A DNA stretch of 64,000 bases from Planctomycetota bacterium (GTDB lineage Bacteria; Planctomycetota; UBA1135; UBA2386). Shown here piece after piece: positions 16,121-26,858 of the stretch. Position 1 is the stretch's first letter; each line of letters opens with the position of its first letter. The stretch covers positions 59,738 to 123,737 of the forward strand of contig JAEUHR010000010.1 of the NCBI GenBank assembly GCA_016794425.1, in the 5' to 3' direction. The notes under the pieces were generated by a model, which saw only the letters and a list, made by a program, of their open reading frames with translations, did no database searches and was not told the DNA's origin. A program made the translations under genes and the position numbers.

Positions 16121-17019
16121 TGCAGGAAGCCCTTGGGCAGCGAGTCGCGCACCTTGCGGATGTCGTTCCACTGGCTGTTCGTCGCCGGCTCGAACTTCTT
16201 GCACTTCCACGCGTCGAGCACGGCCTTCTCGGCTTCGACCTTCGGGTCGAGCGTCGTGAACGCCGTGGCGAGCTTCTGCTTCAGCTCCGCGCCGATGCGG
16301 TCGTGGGCGACCCACGCGTAGTCGACGTACTCGGGCGTCGTGAACACGATCGGCGCCGCGGCTTTGTCCTCGGGCTTCGCCGCGTCGTAGTAGGCGAAGT
16401 TCAGCGCGCCGAGGTCGGCGGCGCCGCTGGCCACGGCCTTCAGCGTCGCGGCGTGGCCGCCCGACGCCTGGTAGCCGGCTTCGCCGCGGAACGACTTGTT
16501 CGGGTCGATGCCCGCTTCGACCAGGAAGTGGCGCGGCATCAGGTGGCCCGACGTCGAGTTCTTGTCGCCGAACGTGAACGTCAGGTCCTTCGCCAGCGGC
16601 GCCAGCTCGGCGAGCTTCTGCAGCGGCTTGATGCGACCCGCGTCGATCGCCTTCTGGTTGGCGATGAAGTAGGTCTTGAAGTGCAGGTCGATGTCGCGCG
16701 TCGCCAGCACGTTCACCTGGCCCTTGCCGGCGTCGATCGCGTCGCAGGTCGTCTTGCCGCCGAGCCAGACGAAGTCGAGCTTGTTGGCGACGAGGCCGTT
16801 GACGGCGGTCGTGTAGTCGGCGCTGGGCTCGTAGCGCACCGGGATGCCGAGCTTGCTGCTCAGCACGGTCTCGATGCGCTTGCAGTGCTCGGCCAGCGTG
16901 GCCTTGTTGAAGTCGGGGATCACCGAGAAGCGCAGCTCCTTCGGTGCCTCCTGTGCCGGAGCGGTGCCGGCGAGGCAGGTCAGCGTGGTGGCGAACAGGA
17001 ACGCGGGGAAACGTCGCAT
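16117..17019 (-). CDS. phnD: Phosphate/phosphite/phosphonate ABC transporter substrate-binding protein
   Basis: A 300-aa periplasmic binding protein. The start at 17019 has a strong ribosome site (GAAGGAGA, 8 bases upstream) and begins a signal peptide, MRRFPAFLFATTLTCLAGTAPAQ. The PhnD/PtxB-like pattern is clear: 'LRFSVIPDFNKATL', 'YTTAVNGLVANKLDFVWLGGKT', 'FTFGDKNSTSGHLMPRHFL' (the conserved S-T-S-G-x-L ligand loop) and 'DLGALNFAYYD'. It is the first gene of the phnD-phnC-phnE operon, whose promoter must lie in the 250 bases before it. On the minus strand TTGCAT, 17 bases, TCACAT is present near the far end of that gap, but it is not a strong match. Confidence 0.93.
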   Translation of the reverse strand: MRRFPAFLFATTLTCLAGTAPAQEAPKELRFSVIPDFNKATLAEHCKRIETVLSSKLGIPVRYEPSADYTTAVNGLVANKLDFVWLGGKTTCDAIDAGKGQVNVLATRDIDLHFKTYFIANQKAIDAGRIKPLQKLAELAPLAKDLTFTFGDKNSTSGHLMPRHFLVEAGIDPNKSFRGEAGYQASGGHAATLKAVASGAADLGALNFAYYDAAKPEDKAAAPIVFTTPEYVDYAWVAHDRIGAELKQKLATAFTTLDPKVEAEKAVLDAWKCKKFEPATNSQWNDIRKVRDSLPKGFLQ

Positions 17020-17271
17020 CGTCGATCTCCTTCTCGGGTCGCGGACGGGAACGGCCGGCCGGGTCGGTGGGCGCACGGGCGCGCGCCGATCGTGGACCGG
17101 GGTGCGGCTGGCTGCGGTCGATGCCGGCTCACGGCCGGGCGGCCGGCGAGCGTCATGGCGCGCTCCGGGGCGCGCCGCCAGGGGCACGGTGGTCTCGTGG
17201 CATCGACGGGCGCCGGCAACGCCGGCGAGCCGACGATGTGACGCGCCCGCCGGCGTGGATGCAAGCGGGGG

Positions 17272-18369
17272 TCAGTCGGCGAGCGCCGCGCGGTAGGCGG
17301 CGACGTGGCCGGCGGCCGCCGCCGACCACGAGAACGCAGCGGCGCGCCGGCGGCCGGCGCTTCGCAGCGCTTCGGCGTGCGCCGCGTCGGTCAGGATCGG
17401 GCGCAACGCCGCCGCGATCGCCGCGGCGTCGAGCGTCGGCAGCCGCACCGCGGCATCGCCGCACAGTTCGGGCAGCGAACTGCGGTCGGCGATCACGGTC
17501 GGCACGCCGGCGGCCAGCGCGTCGGCGACCGCGAGGCCGAAACCTTCGTAGGCCGACGGCGACACGAACGCCGCCGCCAGCGCGTGCACGGCCGCGAGGT
17601 CCGCCGCGGCCACGTGCGGCAGCCAGACTGCGGTGTCGTCGCGGCCGATCTCGCGCAGCGCCGCGTCGGCGAGCCAGCCCTGGCGGCCGACGACGACCGC
17701 CTGCACCGCCAGACCTTCGCCGCGCAGTTGGCGCACCGCCTGCACGACCAGGTCGACGTTCTTGCGCGCCTGGATCGTGCCCACGTGCAGCACGAAGCGT
17801 TCGGGCAGCCGCAGCCGTGCGCGCACTTCGCGCAGCGCCGCGGCGTCCGGCGTCGGTGCCGGGTCGATGCCGTGCGGCACGACGTGCACGCGCCCGGCGC
17901 AGCGCGGATGGATGCGCCGCAGATCGGCCGCGGTGGCCAGCGACGGCACCACGATCGCACGCGCGCGGCGCACCGCGTCGCGCGTCGCCAGGCGCAGGAA
18001 CCAGCGCGACGCCAGCGGGAACGTGCGCGGCACCGTGTGGTAGGCGAGGTCGTGCACGGTCACGACGGCCGGCACCGAGAGGCGCGGCGGCAGCGCGTTC
18101 TTGGTGTCGTGGTAGACGTCGGGCCCGACCTGCCGCAGCGCGCGCGGCAGCGCGACGTACTGCCAGCGCAGCCGGTCGAGGCCGCCGCGCATCGGCAGCG
18201 CGACCACGCGCACGGTCGGCACGGCCAGCGCATCGGGGGCGTCGGTCAGCACCGTGACCTCGACGTCGTCGCGTTCGGCCAGCGCCGCCGCGAGCCGGCG
18301 GCCGTAGGTCGCGGGGCCGCCGGTGGTGCCGCACAGCACCGACAGGGCCAGATGGAGCCGCGGCTTCAC
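17272..18369 (-). CDS. Family 4-type glycosyltransferase
   Basis: A 365-aa GT-B glycosyltransferase that probably transfers a sugar from a nucleotide-sugar to a cell-surface glycan. The N-lobe has 'SVLCGTTGGPATYGRRLAAAL' with the glycine-rich acceptor-side loop and 'VVTVHDLAYH'. The C-lobe has 'FVLHVGTIQARKNVDLVVQAVRQL', the donor-binding K, and 'SPSAYEGFGLAVADALAAGVPTV', the E-x7-D/E signature with Asp at the second position. It starts with GTG. TACATC lies 6 bases upstream, with TGGAAC 18 bases further, so it may be transcribed leaderless from inside the end of the neighbouring gene. Confidence 0.9.
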   Translation of the reverse strand: MKPRLHLALSVLCGTTGGPATYGRRLAAALAERDDVEVTVLTDAPDALAVPTVRVVALPMRGGLDRLRWQYVALPRALRQVGPDVYHDTKNALPPRLSVPAVVTVHDLAYHTVPRTFPLASRWFLRLATRDAVRRARAIVVPSLATAADLRRIHPRCAGRVHVVPHGIDPAPTPDAAALREVRARLRLPERFVLHVGTIQARKNVDLVVQAVRQLRGEGLAVQAVVVGRQGWLADAALREIGRDDTAVWLPHVAAADLAAVHALAAAFVSPSAYEGFGLAVADALAAGVPTVIADRSSLPELCGDAAVRLPTLDAAAIAAALRPILTDAAHAEALRSAGRRRAAAFSWSAAAAGHVAAYRAALAD

Positions 18370-18388
18370 GGCGGCGATGTACCGCGGG

Positions 18389-19726
18389 TCAGCGTACGGT
18401 TCCAGTCGCCCGCTCGAAGCTCGCCAGCCACAGGTCGCGTGCGAACGGCAGGTCGGCCGCGTGCGCGGTCGGTGTGAAGCCGTGGCGCGCGAACTCGGCG
18501 CGCAGCGCGCCGAGCGTCAGCGCAAAGCGCGTCGTGCGGCCGCCGCGGGCGGCGCGCAGCCAGCGCTGCAGGTGGTGGGCGCTGCACGGGTGGAAGAAGC
18601 TGACCGTGACGAACCGGCGCGCGGTGCGGCACGCCTCGGCGATCGCGCGGGTCCGCGCTGCGGGCGCCAGGTGGTGCAGGAAGCGGAACATCACGACCCC
18701 GTCGACCGCGCGGTCGGCGAACGGCATCGACAGCGCATCGGCCAGCACGGCGCGCTCGGCGCCGGCGCCGCGCGCGCGGGCCTCGCGCAGCATCGCCACG
18801 GCGCCGTCGGCCTGCACGACCGCGTGGCCCAGCCCGGTCAGCCAGCCGTGCAGCCGGCCGGCACCGCACGGCAGGTCGAGCACGGTCTCGCCGCGCCGGC
18901 CGGGCCAGACGCGCGCCAAGAGGCGCCGTTCGCGCGCATCGCGGCGCGGATTGCGGTCGGCGTAGGCGCCGCTCTTGCCGGGCCGCTGGTAGCGCGCCGC
19001 GGTCGCGAACGGCGGCAGCGGTGCGAGCACCGCGCGCGCCGCCTCGCCGCGGCGGCCGGCGGCGCGCAGCAGCCGCAGCGCGAAGCGCAACGCGCGCGGC
19101 CAGCCGACCGGCAGGTCGTGCACCGAGCGCCGGAAGCGGCGCAGCACGCGGCGCAGCAGCCGCGTCGGCACCGGCCCCGCGGCGGCGACGCGGCCGTTGT
19201 GCAGGTCGAGCACGCCGAGCCGCCAGGCGCCGCCGTCGCGGCGCGCGAACACGTGTTCGGCCGACAGGTCCGGCAGCCACAGGCCGCGCTGCAGCAGCAC
19301 GCCGCAGTGTGCGGCGACCGCGCGCCACAGCGGTTCGTCGGCCGCACCCTGCGCCAGCAGGTCGCGGCACGGCGTGCCGGGCAGTTCGGCGCACAGGTAG
19401 AACGACGCGCGGCCCTGGCGGCCGGTCGCGATCGGGCGCGGCGCCTCGCAGCCGGCCGCGCGCAGCGCCGCCGTGACGCGCCGTTCGCGGTCGGCGTCGT
19501 CGGCGGCGCGCGGCGCCGTCAGCGCGAACGCGAGCCGGTTCTTCCACTGCGTCGCCGCGAAGCACTTCAGGAAGTAGGTGCCGCCGTCGCACGACAGCCG
19601 CCAGACCTGCCGCAGGCGGTTGGGCGGCCCGGCCGGTTCGGCCGGCCAGCGGCGCACCGCCGGCAGATCGGCGAACGCGCGGCGTTCGCGTTCGTCGTCG
19701 GTCCACAGCTGCCAGCGCAGAGGCAC
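18389..19726 (-). CDS. Fusion of an LPS-kinase-like (WaaP/Kdo kinase) domain with a SAM methyltransferase
   Basis: A 445-aa protein from GTG 19726. An in-frame ATG at 19762 exists but lies inside the divergent promoter, and TAGGCT sits 7 bases before the GTG. The N-terminal 250 residues look like the WaaP/InaA kinase family: 'GGTYFLKCFAATQWKNRLAF' (ATP Lys), 'RASFYLCAELPGTP', then 'LPDLSAEHVFARRDGGAWRLGVLDLHNGRV', where 'DL' and 'LDLHN' replace the catalytic and Mg motifs. Residues 280-440 are a class I methyltransferase with 'VLDLPCGAGRLHGWL' (SAM site), 'VVQADGAVAML' and 'DALSMPFADRAVDGVVMFRFLHHL'. Next to a glycosyltransferase gene, it may decorate a surface polysaccharide or lipid A-like core. 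That role is inference. Confidence 0.82.
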   Translation of the reverse strand: MPLRWQLWTDDERERRAFADLPAVRRWPAEPAGPPNRLRQVWRLSCDGGTYFLKCFAATQWKNRLAFALTAPRAADDADRERRVTAALRAAGCEAPRPIATGRQGRASFYLCAELPGTPCRDLLAQGAADEPLWRAVAAHCGVLLQRGLWLPDLSAEHVFARRDGGAWRLGVLDLHNGRVAAAGPVPTRLLRRVLRRFRRSVHDLPVGWPRALRFALRLLRAAGRRGEAARAVLAPLPPFATAARYQRPGKSGAYADRNPRRDARERRLLARVWPGRRGETVLDLPCGAGRLHGWLTGLGHAVVQADGAVAMLREARARGAGAERAVLADALSMPFADRAVDGVVMFRFLHHLAPAARTRAIAEACRTARRFVTVSFFHPCSAHHLQRWLRAARGGRTTRFALTLGALRAEFARHGFTPTAHAADLPFARDLWLASFERATGTVR

Positions 19727-19753
19727 GGCGCGCAGCCTACTCGGCGAGTCCGC

Positions 19754-19782
19754 TTGCCGCACCGCACTCCGCTCCGCATGAT
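19754..19782 (+). promoter_or_regulatory. Promoter-like elements of the adenosine deaminase gene
   Basis: TTGCCG (19754-19759), 17 bases, CATGAT (19777-19782), then 6 bases to ATG 19789. It fits the leaderless pattern seen elsewhere in the window. Confidence 0.55.
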
Positions 19783-19788
19783 CGCCCC

Positions 19789-21036
19789 ATGCCGAAGCCG
19801 CAGCTCTCGCGCGACCTGATCGCGCGTCTGCCGAAGTCCGACCTGCACCTGCACCTCGACGGGAGCCTGCGCCTCGACACGCTGATCGAGCTGGCGAAGG
19901 CGCGCCGCGTGCAACTGCCCAGCGCGTCGCCCGAGGGGCTGCTCGAGCTGGTGTTCAAGCGCGCCTACAAGAACCTGCCCGAGTACCTGAAGGGTTTCGA
20001 GTTCACGGTCGCCTGCCTGCAGGACGCCGAGGCGCTCGAGCGCGCGGCCTACGAGCTGTGCTGGGACTGCCGCCGCGAGAACGTGTTCTACATCGAGGTG
20101 CGGTTCGCGCCGCAGCTGCACGTGCGCGGCGAGTTCGGCGTGCGCGAGGTGCTGAAGGCGGTCTGCCGCGGCCTCGAGCGCGCCAAGCGCGAGATCAACG
20201 GTGCGCCGGAGGTGAAGCGCGGCGAGGTGCCGGCGTTCGAGGCCGGCGTGATCGTCTGCGCGCTGCGGTTCTTCCTGCCGGTGTTCAGCGAACACTACCG
20301 CGCCTACTTCGAAGCACTGCCGACCGCGCCGCCCGAGGAGATCTACGCGCTCGCGTCGCTCGAACTGGCGCGCGCCGCGGTGCGCGCGGCCGAGGAGGAC
20401 GGCCTGCCGGTGGTGGGCATCGACCTCGCCGGCCAGGAGCGCGGCTTCCCGGCCAAGGCGCACCAGGCGGCCTACCAGCTCGCGCACGAACACTTCCTCG
20501 GCAAGACCGTGCACGCCGGCGAGGACTACGGGCCGGAGTCGATCTTCCAGGCGATCACGGACTGCCACGCCGACCGCATCGGCCACGGCACCTGGCTGTT
20601 CAGCAAGAAGCACCTGCGCGACCCGTCGATCACCGACAAGGGGCGCTACATCGAGCGCATCGTGCGCTACGTCGCCGAACGCCGCATCACGCTGGAGGTC
20701 TGCCTGACGTCGAACCAGCAGACCATCCCGGAGCTGCGCGACGACCTGAAGAAGCACCCGTTCCGCAAGATGCGCGAGGCGCGCTGCAGCGTCACGCTGT
20801 GCACCGACAACCGGCTGGTGTCGCGCACGACGATGACCGACGAGGTCGACAAGGCCGTCTCGGCGTTCGGGCTCGAGCCGCGCGCGCTGAAGGACGTGCT
20901 GATCTACGGCTTCAAGCGCTCGTTCTTCCCCGGCAGCTACCCCGACAAGCGCAATTGGGTGCGCGCGGTGCTGAACCACATGGAAGACGTGTTCCTGCAG
21001 GCCGGCCACGACGTGCGGGCCGGCAAGCGGGTCTGA
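19789..21036 (+). CDS. add: Adenosine deaminase family protein
   Basis: A 415-aa metal-dependent hydrolase of the adenosine/AMP deaminase family, which converts adenosine to inosine and ammonia. The full set of signature motifs is present: 'SDLHLHLDGSL' with H20/H22 as zinc ligands; 'GIDLAGQE'; 'VHAGEDYGPESI' with the ligand His and the proton-donor Glu region; 'DRIGHGTWL'; 'CLTSN'; and 'CTDNRLVS', the zinc-binding Asp. At 415 aa it is longer than E. coli Add (about 330). The extra sequence lies mainly between the second and third motifs. The symbol is given for the family; a related substrate (adenine, or modified purines) cannot be excluded. Confidence 0.9.
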   Translation: MPKPQLSRDLIARLPKSDLHLHLDGSLRLDTLIELAKARRVQLPSASPEGLLELVFKRAYKNLPEYLKGFEFTVACLQDAEALERAAYELCWDCRRENVFYIEVRFAPQLHVRGEFGVREVLKAVCRGLERAKREINGAPEVKRGEVPAFEAGVIVCALRFFLPVFSEHYRAYFEALPTAPPEEIYALASLELARAAVRAAEEDGLPVVGIDLAGQERGFPAKAHQAAYQLAHEHFLGKTVHAGEDYGPESIFQAITDCHADRIGHGTWLFSKKHLRDPSITDKGRYIERIVRYVAERRITLEVCLTSNQQTIPELRDDLKKHPFRKMREARCSVTLCTDNRLVSRTTMTDEVDKAVSAFGLEPRALKDVLIYGFKRSFFPGSYPDKRNWVRAVLNHMEDVFLQAGHDVRAGKRV

Positions 21037-21073
21037 GGCGCCGGCGCGGCGCGGACCGCCCGCTCCTCCCGGC

Positions 21074-21565
21074 TCAGTGGTGGTGGCCGCCGGGGCCGTG
21101 CACGTGGCCGTGCTTCTTCTCTTCGGGCGTCGCGCGGCGCACGTCGACGACCTCGATCTTGAAGTTCAGCTGCTGGCCCGCCATCGGGTGGTTCGCGGTC
21201 ACGACCACCTGTTCGGCTTCCATCTTGCGGATCCAGACCGGCATCGGCTGGCCGTTGCGGCCGCGGGTCTGGAACGACATGCCGACCTGCAGTTCGACGT
21301 TGGGCGGGAACGCGGTGCGCGGCACCGACTGTTCGGCGGCCGGGTCGTATTCGCCGTAGCCCTCGACCGGCGGCACGACGACGTCGCAGGTGTCGCCGAT
21401 CTTGCGGCCGGTCAGCTGGCGCTCGAGGCCGGGCACGATGTTGCGCGCGCCGTGCAGGTAGATCAGGGGTTCCTTGCCGAACGACTCGTCGGCGATCGAG
21501 CCGTCGTCGAGGGTGAGGCGGTAGTGGATGGTGACGACGTGGCCGTCGGCGATCGCGGGTTTCAT
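21074..21565 (-). CDS. slyD: FKBP-type peptidyl-prolyl isomerase, SlyD-like
   Basis: A 163-aa cis-trans prolyl isomerase/chaperone. It begins 'IADGHVVTIHYRLTLDDGSIADESFG' (FKBP first strand) and has 'YLHGARNIVPGLERQLTGRKIGD', the FKBP active-site loop, an insert-in-flap region around residues 70-125 ('VPPVEGYGEYDP...') as in SlyD, and 'NHPMAGQQLNFKIEVVDVR'. The tail is His-rich (KKHGHVHGPGGHHH), as in metal-binding SlyD proteins. ATG 21565 starts directly at the conserved N-terminus. The gene is convergent with the adenosine deaminase gene and divergent from the pilus ATPase genes, with a shared 199-base promoter region. Confidence 0.92.
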   Translation of the reverse strand: MKPAIADGHVVTIHYRLTLDDGSIADESFGKEPLIYLHGARNIVPGLERQLTGRKIGDTCDVVVPPVEGYGEYDPAAEQSVPRTAFPPNVELQVGMSFQTRGRNGQPMPVWIRKMEAEQVVVTANHPMAGQQLNFKIEVVDVRRATPEEKKHGHVHGPGGHHH

Positions 21566-21764
21566 GAGGGCGTGGGGTCGGGTTCGTGGCGACCGTCGGG
21601 CGACCGGGCTGCGGGCCCGCCGGGTCGGGAACGAGGGCGAACAGTGTAGGGGGCGCGGCGCGCCGGCGACAGTGCCGTGCGACTTCCGCCGCGCGCAACC
21701 CCTTCCCTCGGCAGGGTCGATCTTGCATAACTGGCGCGCCCCTCCAACCGACCGCGCCGCACCG

Positions 21765-23429
21765 TTGAGCTCCGAGACCTTCCGTCGCCTGCTGCTCGAG
21801 GCCAACGTGCTCGACGCCGAACGCCTGCAGAAGGCCGAGTCGGCGGCCCAGTCGCGCGGCACCGCGCTCGAGCGCACGATCGTGCAGCTGAACCTCGCCG
21901 ACGAGGCGGCGGTGTGGCGCGTGCTGGCGAAGGCGCACGGGCTGAAGTTCGTCGATCCGGCGAAGTTCGCGCCGCAGCAGGAAGCGCTGAAGAAGATCCC
22001 GAAGGAGCAGATCGAGCAGAACGAAGCGCTGCCGGTGCTGCTGAAGGACGGCGTGTTGTGGGTCGCGATCGACGACCCGTGGAAGACGTTCGTCGCCGAC
22101 AACCTGTCGTTCCTGGCCGGCTGCACGGTGCAGTGCGCGCTGATGCCGCCGCAGGCGCTGAAGCAGGCGCTGCGCAAGTACGCCGCCGGCGAGGCGGTCG
22201 GCGGCGGCGCCAAGCCGGCCGGCGGCGGTGCCGCGACGGCCGAGGGCGAGGACGCGCCGATCATCCGGCTGGTGGCGAAGACGGTCGAGGAGGCGCTCGA
22301 ACAGCGCGCCAGCGACATCCACGTCGAGCCGTTCCAGCAGCGGCTGCGGATCCGCTACCGCGTCGACGGCGTGCTGAAGGAGGTCGCGTCGCTCGAGATC
22401 GCGCTGCTGGCGCCGATGACGTCGCGGCTCAAGATCATGGCCGGCCTCGACATCGCCGAGAAGCGCAAGCCGCAGGACGGCCGCATCTCGTTCCGCGCGC
22501 AGGCGGGCGGGCAGCCGCGCGACATCGACATCCGCACGTCGGTGCTGCCGTCCAGCCACGGCGAGACCATCGTGATGCGCCTGCTCGACAAGGAGAAGGG
22601 CCTGCTGAGCCTCGACGCGCTCGGCTTCGAAGGCCGCGACCGCGAGCGCTTCCAGTCGCTGATCGCGCGGCCGAACGGCATCGTGCTGGTCACCGGCCCG
22701 ACCGGCTCTGGCAAGACGACGACGCTGTACGCGGCGCTGCAGCAGCTGAACCGCAGCGACGTCAAGATCATCACGGCCGAGGACCCGGTCGAGTTCAACA
22801 TCCGCGGCATCAACCAGTGCCAGGTGAAGTCGCGCATCGGCCTGTCGTTCGCGCACATCCTGCGCGCGATGCTGCGCCAGGCGCCGAACGTGATCCTGGT
22901 CGGCGAGATCCGCGACAAGGAGACCGCCGAGATCGCCGTGCAGGCGGCGCTGACGGGCCACCTGGTGTTCTCGACGCTGCACACCAACGACTCGGCGTCG
23001 GCGATCACGCGCCTGTGCGACATGGGCGTGAAGCCGTTCCTGGTCGCCGCGTCGGTGCAGGCCGTGCTGGCGCAGCGGCTCGTGCGCGTGGTCTGCAAAC
23101 AGTGCCGGCAGCCGTACGAGCCGTCCGACACCGAACTGCGCAGCATCGGCGTCGATCCCGGTGCGGCGCGCGGCACGACGTTCTACCGCGCCGAGGGCTG
23201 CCCGGCGTGCGAACACAGCGGCTACCGCGGCCGGCTCGGCATCTACGAGCTGCTGCAGATGGACACGACGCTGCGCGAGATGACGTTCCGCGGCGAACCG
23301 ATGGTGCGCCTGCGCGACTACGCCTGGCACTCCGGCGGCATGTCGACGCTGCTGCAGGACGGCGTGCGCAAGGTGCTGCAGGGTGCGACCACGATTCCCG
23401 AGCTGCTGCGCGTCGTCGCGGCGGTCTGA
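21765..23429 (+). CDS. PilB/GspE-type type IV pilus or type II secretion assembly ATPase
   Basis: A 554-aa ATPase. The frame opens earlier, but TTG 21765 begins the conserved MshEN/GspE N-domain ('SSETFRRLLLEANVLDAERLQKAE'), and an AT-rich GCATAACT at about 21725 could be its -10. After the N-domain (residues 1-140) comes the secretion NTPase core, with 'RASDIHVEPFQQRLRIRYRVDG', Walker A 'GPTGSGKTTTLYAAL' near residue 311, the Asp box 'ITAEDPVEF', Walker B 'VILVGEIRDKETAEIAVQAALTGH' and a four-Cys zinc motif (CKQC...CPAC). PilB hexamers drive pilus extension. It is the first of three consecutive motor genes, 17 bases before pilT. Confidence 0.93.
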   Translation: MSSETFRRLLLEANVLDAERLQKAESAAQSRGTALERTIVQLNLADEAAVWRVLAKAHGLKFVDPAKFAPQQEALKKIPKEQIEQNEALPVLLKDGVLWVAIDDPWKTFVADNLSFLAGCTVQCALMPPQALKQALRKYAAGEAVGGGAKPAGGGAATAEGEDAPIIRLVAKTVEEALEQRASDIHVEPFQQRLRIRYRVDGVLKEVASLEIALLAPMTSRLKIMAGLDIAEKRKPQDGRISFRAQAGGQPRDIDIRTSVLPSSHGETIVMRLLDKEKGLLSLDALGFEGRDRERFQSLIARPNGIVLVTGPTGSGKTTTLYAALQQLNRSDVKIITAEDPVEFNIRGINQCQVKSRIGLSFAHILRAMLRQAPNVILVGEIRDKETAEIAVQAALTGHLVFSTLHTNDSASAITRLCDMGVKPFLVAASVQAVLAQRLVRVVCKQCRQPYEPSDTELRSIGVDPGAARGTTFYRAEGCPACEHSGYRGRLGIYELLQMDTTLREMTFRGEPMVRLRDYAWHSGGMSTLLQDGVRKVLQGATTIPELLRVVAAV

Positions 23430-23446
23430 ACCACGAGCGAACCTCC

Positions 23447-24511
23447 ATGGACATCGTCGCCTTGATGCAAGCCGCCTACGAACGCGGCGCCTCGGACCTG
23501 CACCTGTCGGTCGGCCGGCGCCCGGTGCTGCGGCTCGGCGGCCACCTGGTCGAGATCGGCGACGCGCCGCTGGTGGCGGCCGACACCGAGGCGATGGCCA
23601 AGGTGGTCGCGCCGGCGCGCAACTGGGAGGAACTGCAGCGCGGCGGCACGACCGACTTCGGTTACGCGTTCGGCGACAAGTGCCGGTTCCGCGTCAGCAT
23701 CCTGACGCAGAAGGGCTCGCGCGGCATCGTGATGCGGCAGATCCCGCAGAAGCTGCTGTCGTTCGAACAGATCGGCTTGCCCGATTCGGTCGTCGACCTG
23801 CTGAACCTGCATCGCGGCCTCGTGCTGGTGACCGGGCCGACCGGCTCCGGCAAGACCACGACGCTCGCGACGATGATCGACTGGATCAACCAGCACCGCG
23901 ACGTGCACGTGATCACGATCGAGGACCCGGTCGAGTACTACCACTCGCACAAGAAGTCGCAGATCACGCAGCGTGAGGTCGGCACCGACGTGCCGACGTT
24001 CGGCGAGGCGATGCGCCGCGCGCTGCGGCAGGATCCGGACGTGATCCTGCTCGGCGAGATGCGCGACCTCGAGACCACGTCGGCGGCGATCACCGCGGCC
24101 GAGACCGGCCACCTGGTGTTCGGCACGCTGCACACGACCGGCGCCGCGCGCACCGTCGATCGCATCATCGACCAGTATCCGCGCGAACAGCAGGAGCAGA
24201 TCCGTTCGCAGCTCGCCGTGTCGCTGGTGGCGGTGATCTCGCAGATCCTGATCCCTGACGCCAACGGCCGCCGCGTCGCCGCGTTCGAGATCATGCTGAG
24301 CAACCCGGCGATCGAGAACCACATCCGCAAGTGCGAGACGTTCAAGATCCCGTCGGTGATCCAGACCAGCCGGCGGCAGGGCATGGTGCTGATGGACGAC
24401 TTCCTGCTCGAGCTCTACCGCTCGGGCCGGATCGCCAAGGAGATCGCGCTCGAGCACGCCTTCGACCGCAAGGCCCTGACGCTGCGCCTGGGCGGCGCGG
24501 CGACGGAGTAG
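23447..24511 (+). CDS. pilT: Type IV pilus twitching motility/retraction ATPase PilT
   Basis: A 354-aa retraction ATPase, the length expected for PilT. 'YERGASDLHLSVGRRPVLRLGGHL' is the PAS-like N-domain. Walker A 'GPTGSGKTTTL' is at 130-138, the Asp box reads 'ITIEDPVEYYHSHKKS', the atypical Walker B 'VILLGEMRDLETTSAAITAAETGH' is near 199, and the PilT-specific AIRNLIRE region is replaced by a more divergent 'KCETFKIPSVIQTSRRQGMVLMDDFL'. It lies between two PilB-like genes, with a 4-base gap to the second. Confidence 0.93.
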   Translation: MDIVALMQAAYERGASDLHLSVGRRPVLRLGGHLVEIGDAPLVAADTEAMAKVVAPARNWEELQRGGTTDFGYAFGDKCRFRVSILTQKGSRGIVMRQIPQKLLSFEQIGLPDSVVDLLNLHRGLVLVTGPTGSGKTTTLATMIDWINQHRDVHVITIEDPVEYYHSHKKSQITQREVGTDVPTFGEAMRRALRQDPDVILLGEMRDLETTSAAITAAETGHLVFGTLHTTGAARTVDRIIDQYPREQQEQIRSQLAVSLVAVISQILIPDANGRRVAAFEIMLSNPAIENHIRKCETFKIPSVIQTSRRQGMVLMDDFLLELYRSGRIAKEIALEHAFDRKALTLRLGGAATE

Positions 24512-24515
24512 GCGC

Positions 24516-26207
<1,692 letters not shown>

Positions 26208-26241
26208 CCCGGCCGACCGGTGCGATCCGCGGCGGCGCGGG

Positions 26242-26271
26242 TTGCCACCCTCGCCCGGCTTCCGCTAGAAC
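26242..26271 (+). promoter_or_regulatory. Promoter-like elements of folE
   Basis: TTGCCA (26242-26247), 18 bases, TAGAAC (26266-26271), then 8 bases to ATG 26280. Confidence 0.55.
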
Positions 26272-26279
26272 GGGGCGCG

Positions 26280-26858
26280 ATGAGCAGCCGCGAGCCGGGT
26301 CCCGTGACGCCCTTCCAGACCGCCGTGCGCACGCTGCTCGGTGAACTCGATCCGGAGCCGGGCCGCGAAGGCCTGCTCGACACGCCGCGCCGCGTCGAGA
26401 AGGCGTTCCGCTTCTACTGCGACGGCTACCACAAGGACCCGAAGAAGGTCATCGGCGACGCGCTGTTCGAGGCCGAGACCGACGAGATGGTGCTGGTCAA
26501 GGACATCGAGATCTACTCGCTGTGCGAGCACCACCTGGCGCCGTTCTTCGGCAAGGCTCACGTCGCCTACATCCCGTCGGGCAAGATCGTCGGCCTGTCG
26601 AAGCTGGCGCGCGTCGTCGACGTGTTCGCGCGGCGGCTGCAGGTGCAGGAACGGCTGACGATGCAGGTCGCGCACGCGATCCAGGACGTGCTGCAGCCGC
26701 GCGGCGTCGGCGTCGTCATCGAGGCGCAGCACCTGTGCATGATGATGCGCGGCGTCGAGAAGCAGAACAGCCGCACCGTGACGTCGTGCCTGCTCGGCCT
26801 GTTCCGCAAGGACGAACGCACGCGCACCGAGTTCTTGCAGCTCGTGCGCGGTGGGTGA
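26280..26858 (+). CDS. folE: GTP cyclohydrolase I, FolE type
   Basis: A 192-aa enzyme that converts GTP to 7,8-dihydroneopterin triphosphate for folate or related pteridine synthesis. The zinc site is intact: C82 and H85 in '[34 protein letters not shown]', and C153 in '[12 protein letters not shown]'. '[12 protein letters not shown]' and the C-terminal '[15 protein letters not shown]' complete the family pattern. Length and motifs are standard. ATG 26280 is preferred over earlier frame because it starts the conserved helix and has promoter elements 8 bases before it. No other folate genes adjoin; moeA, another pterin-pathway gene, is about 2 kb downstream. Confidence 0.95.
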   Translation: MSSREPGPVTPFQTAVRTLLGELDPEPGREGLLDTPRRVEKAFRFYCDGYHKDPKKVIGDALFEAETDEMVLVKDIEIYSLCEHHLAPFFGKAHVAYIPSGKIVGLSKLARVVDVFARRLQVQERLTMQVAHAIQDVLQPRGVGVVIEAQHLCMMMRGVEKQNSRTVTSCLLGLFRKDERTRTEFLQLVRGG

